In this document: positions 16,173 to 17,919 of the stretch, piece by piece
Position numbering within the stretch: the first letter of the stretch is position 1
Layout: each line of letters begins with the position of its first letter
DNA from: Candidatus Latescibacterota bacterium
GTDB taxonomy: Bacteria; Latescibacterota; 4484-107; B68-G9
NCBI GenBank assembly: GCA_012962735.1
Contig: DTXA01000447.1
Location: forward strand, 1 to 17,919
DNA length: 17,919 nt
Reading direction: 5' to 3'
Made by a program: the position numbers and the translations under genes
Notes under the pieces: generated by a model
Database searches by the model: none
Seen by the model: the letters and a program-made list of their open reading frames with translations, nothing else
Told to the model about the DNA's origin: nothing

Positions 16173-16194
16173 ACTTAAGTTACTTTATAAAGTA
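16173..16194. promoter_or_regulatory. Palindromes at the operon promoter, possible operator
   Basis: TACTTTATAAAGTA (16181-16194) is a perfect 14-bp palindrome overlapping the proposed -10 box. Immediately beside it, ACTTAAGT (16173-16180) is a perfect 8-bp palindrome. Position and symmetry suit a dimeric repressor site, but short AT-rich palindromes also occur by chance. Confidence 0.4.
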
Positions 16195-16217
16195 ATAAAT
16201 AATCTTCCCCATGTCAA
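16189..16217 (-). promoter_or_regulatory. Sigma70-like promoter of the six-gene unit
   Basis: On the minus strand a perfect -35 TTGACA (16212-16217) is followed after 17 bp by TACTTT (16189-16194), which keeps the most important -10 bases (T, A and final T). The region is markedly AT-rich compared with its surroundings and lies about 55 nt before the ATG of paralogue A. Only this intergenic gap separates the amino-acid genes from the secreted-protein genes. Confidence 0.6.
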
Positions 16218-16262
16218 GAGCCTTTTGTCCCTAAGTTGTGCGCCGGGAGAGAAAATATCCTC

Positions 16263-17432
16263 CTAAGGAGCTCTCTTTATGTTCCTTATCGCCTGTCTGA
16301 GCCTCTGTTCGTTCTCCACGAGGGCTATCCGGACATATCCCTCCCCGTGCTCCCCGAACCCTATACCCGGGGCCACGGCGACCTCGGCCTTCTCTAACAA
16401 CATCTGGGAAAATTTCATCGAACCCATCTTTCTGTACGGTTCCGGTATGGGGGCCCAAACGAACATGGAAGCCTTGGGTGGCTTCACCTCCCATCCTATC
16501 CGGTTGAGCCCTTCCACGAGGACGTCCCTGCGGCCCTGGTAGGTTAGGGCGTTATCTTTTACGCAGTCCTGGGGACCGTCCAGAGCTGCTATGGCCGCTA
16601 CCTGTACGGGAGTGAAGATTCCGTAGTCCAGGTAGCTCTTGACCCGTGCGAGGGCATCTATAACGTCCGCGTTCCCAACGCAGAACCCTATCCTCCACCC
16701 GGCCATGTTGTAGGACTTCGACATAGTGAGGAACTCTACCCCTACCTCCTTCGCACCCTCCACTTGGAGAAGGCTCGGGGCTTGGTATCCATCGAAGGTT
16801 ATGTCGGCATAGGCCATATCGTGCACGACTATGACCCCAGCCCCCCTCGCAAACTCCACGACCTCCTCGAAAAATTTAAGCTCCACCGTAGCCGTGGTGG
16901 GGTTGTGGGGGAAGTTCAAAATAAGGACCTTGGGAGGGGGCCAGACGTCCTTGGCTATCTCCGCTATGTCGGGCACGAAGTCCCTATCCTCCCTCAGGGG
17001 TATGCTCAGGATGTTCCCTCCCGCTATGACAACTCCATATATGTGTACAGGGTATGTAGGGTTCGGGACCAGAGCTAAGTCCCCGGGGTCCAGGAGGGCG
17101 AGCATCAGGTGGGCTATCCCCTCCTTGGACCCTATCACGGTTATGACCTCCCTTTCCGGGTCCAGCTCCACCCCGAACTTCCTTTCGTAATGCCTGGCCA
17201 CAGCCCTCAGAAGCGCAGGAAGCCCCCTGGACCTCGAGTACCTGTGGGACTTCGGGTCCCTGCTGACGACGTCGCAAAGTTTCCCAACTATGTGGGGAGG
17301 GGTGGGCCTGTCGGGATTCCCCATGCCGAGGTCTATTATGTCCCTCCCCCGCCTCCTGAGTTCCAGCTTCAGCTCGTTCAACCTCGCAAATACGTAAGGT
17401 GGAAGCCTGTCCAGCCTCCTCGAGAACCTCAT
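16263..17432 (-). CDS. PLP-dependent class I/II aminotransferase (AlaC / DapL2-like)
   Basis: 389 aa, fold-type I aminotransferase. The ATG at 17430-17432 overlaps the stop of the upstream gene (ATGA) and has GGGAGGGG (17436-17443) just before it; a longer frame to 17483 lies inside that gene and is rejected. Landmarks: GMGNPDRPTP (37-46), the N-x(3)-N-P motif in LNFPHNPTT (N173, N177), D205 and Y208 in VVHDMAYAD, the Schiff-base lysine K239 in TMSKSYNMAGWRIGF, and R368 in YVRIALVENE. These fit the AlaC/DapL2-like group, which includes glutamate-pyruvate transaminases and LL-diaminopimelate or methionine aminotransferases; the sequence alone does not choose. Coupling to a citramalate synthase gene suggests a job in amino-acid biosynthesis, perhaps alanine or branched-chain amination. 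It is a cytoplasmic enzyme. A weak CTCC-TTA-GGAG hairpin overlaps its stop. Confidence 0.85.
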   Translation of the reverse strand: MRFSRRLDRLPPYVFARLNELKLELRRRGRDIIDLGMGNPDRPTPPHIVGKLCDVVSRDPKSHRYSRSRGLPALLRAVARHYERKFGVELDPEREVITVIGSKEGIAHLMLALLDPGDLALVPNPTYPVHIYGVVIAGGNILSIPLREDRDFVPDIAEIAKDVWPPPKVLILNFPHNPTTATVELKFFEEVVEFARGAGVIVVHDMAYADITFDGYQAPSLLQVEGAKEVGVEFLTMSKSYNMAGWRIGFCVGNADVIDALARVKSYLDYGIFTPVQVAAIAALDGPQDCVKDNALTYQGRRDVLVEGLNRIGWEVKPPKASMFVWAPIPEPYRKMGSMKFSQMLLEKAEVAVAPGIGFGEHGEGYVRIALVENEQRLRQAIRNIKRAP

Positions 17433-17919
17433 CTTCCCCTCCCGATAAGCTTGTAGCTCAAGCTGTCCACCAACGCCTCCCAACTGGCCTCTATTATGTT
17501 CTCCGAGGCCCCCACGGTCCTCCAGACCTCCCTCCCGTCCGAGGACTCTATGAGGACCCTCACCTTGGCCGCGGTCCCGGCGGACCCCGAGAGCACCCTA
17601 ACCTTGTAGTCCTCCAACCGCACGTCCTTGAGCTCCGGGAAGAACCTGTAAAGGGCCTTCCTCAGAGCGTTGTCCAACGCGTGCACCGGCCCGTTCCCCT
17701 TAGCTACGGTGTGCTCCTGTTCCCCGTCTACCTCCACCTCCACGATCGCCTCGGAGAACAGCCTTCCGTCCTCGTCCCTACGCACCACGGTCCTGAAGCT
17801 TATGGTTCTGAAGGGTTCCCTCCAGTCTCCCATAACCTTCCTGGCCAGTATCTCGAAGGATGCATCGGCAGCCTCGTAAGCGTAACCTTCGTTCTCCCTC
17901 TCCTTCACCTCCCTGAGCA
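17429..17919 (-). CDS. cimA: Citramalate synthase, C-terminal part (truncated by window edge)
   Basis: Only the last 163 codons are present; the frame runs off the right edge, so the GTG at 17906-17908 is an internal valine, not the start. The visible part is the LeuA-type allosteric/dimerisation domain. The lead-in ENEGYAYEAADASFEIL, and GNGPVHALDNALRKAL with the closing ASENIIEASWEALVDSLSYK, match citramalate synthases (typically about 520-540 aa) better than isopropylmalate synthases. The enzyme condenses pyruvate and acetyl-CoA to (R)-citramalate, opening the threonine-independent route to isoleucine, and this domain normally binds the feedback inhibitor. The catalytic TIM barrel is outside the window. 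The ATGA overlap with the aminotransferase gene indicates coupled translation. Confidence 0.85.
   Translation of the reverse strand, partial: LREVKERENEGYAYEAADASFEILARKVMGDWREPFRTISFRTVVRRDEDGRLFSEAIVEVEVDGEQEHTVAKGNGPVHALDNALRKALYRFFPELKDVRLEDYKVRVLSGSAGTAAKVRVLIESSDGREVWRTVGASENIIEASWEALVDSLSYKLIGRGR

Noticed and set aside
16259..16275. Terminator after the aminotransferase gene
   Set aside because: The CTCC-TTA-GGAG hairpin has only a 4-bp stem, overlaps the stop codon and is followed by a mixed GATATTTTCT, so it is not a convincing terminator.
17433..17483. N-terminal extension of the aminotransferase by 17 residues
   Set aside because: It lies within the end of the citramalate synthase gene; the ATGA overlap with GGGAGGGG upstream is the usual arrangement, and the protein then starts at the expected place for the family.
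1..17919. CRISPR arrays, tRNA or rRNA genes, insertion sequences
   Set aside because: Looked for on both strands by eye: no regularly spaced direct repeats, no cloverleaf with conserved T-loop, no rRNA core motifs, no transposase gene with flanking inverted repeats.

Overview
The window looks like chromosomal DNA of an uncultured, probably Gram-negative bacterium. Every convincing gene lies on the minus strand. By eye, arginine is mostly AGG and isoleucine often ATA, a habit common in thermophiles. FlgD-like Ig C-terminal domains, discoidin-like domains, a CBM9-like protein and a long acidic outer-membrane-type protein together recall candidate phyla such as Poribacteria or Latescibacterota. 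That placement is recollection and inference, not a search result.

In transcription order (right to left): the 3' end of a citramalate synthase gene (17429-17919) overlaps by ATGA a class I/II aminotransferase gene (16263-17432), giving a small amino-acid module. After a 127-bp AT-rich gap with a sigma70-like promoter and palindromes, a compact six-gene unit runs from 16135 to 3730: secreted discoidin/FlgD-like protein A (680 aa), a long predicted outer-membrane protein with EF-hand-like loops (879 aa), a GT39-type membrane glycosyltransferase fused to TPRs (732 aa), a CBM9-like secreted protein (289 aa), and paralogues B (604 aa) and C (885 aa). It ends in an intrinsic-type terminator near 3663-3710. 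Short gaps, overlaps and intergenic Shine-Dalgarno sites argue for one transcript. Three further genes or remnants follow: a ROK-family repressor that lacks the kinase aspartate (2369-3535), an M28-like metallopeptidase with a PA-like insert and a winged-helix-like tail (355-2268), and a GNAT-like fragment broken by apparent one-base losses at G runs (83-346).

The most interesting signal is the six-gene unit. Its three secreted paralogues share a C-terminal FlgD-like domain ending in V-x-Y. They also carry a variable number of a roughly 22-residue repeat (core [ED]-[DE]-Y-E-x-L-P-x(3)-[RK]-G-x-[IV]) inserted at loops of two different host domains: three copies in A, one in B, three in C. I read the cluster as an exported or cell-surface assembly made with its own glycosyltransferase. 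This is inference; no gene here has a proven function.

Four start sites were moved from the longest open frame: 16263-17432 (ATGA overlap), 11439-14078 (GTG after a strong Shine-Dalgarno), 6398-8212 (ATG rather than an upstream TTG), and the citramalate synthase gene, which runs off the right edge.
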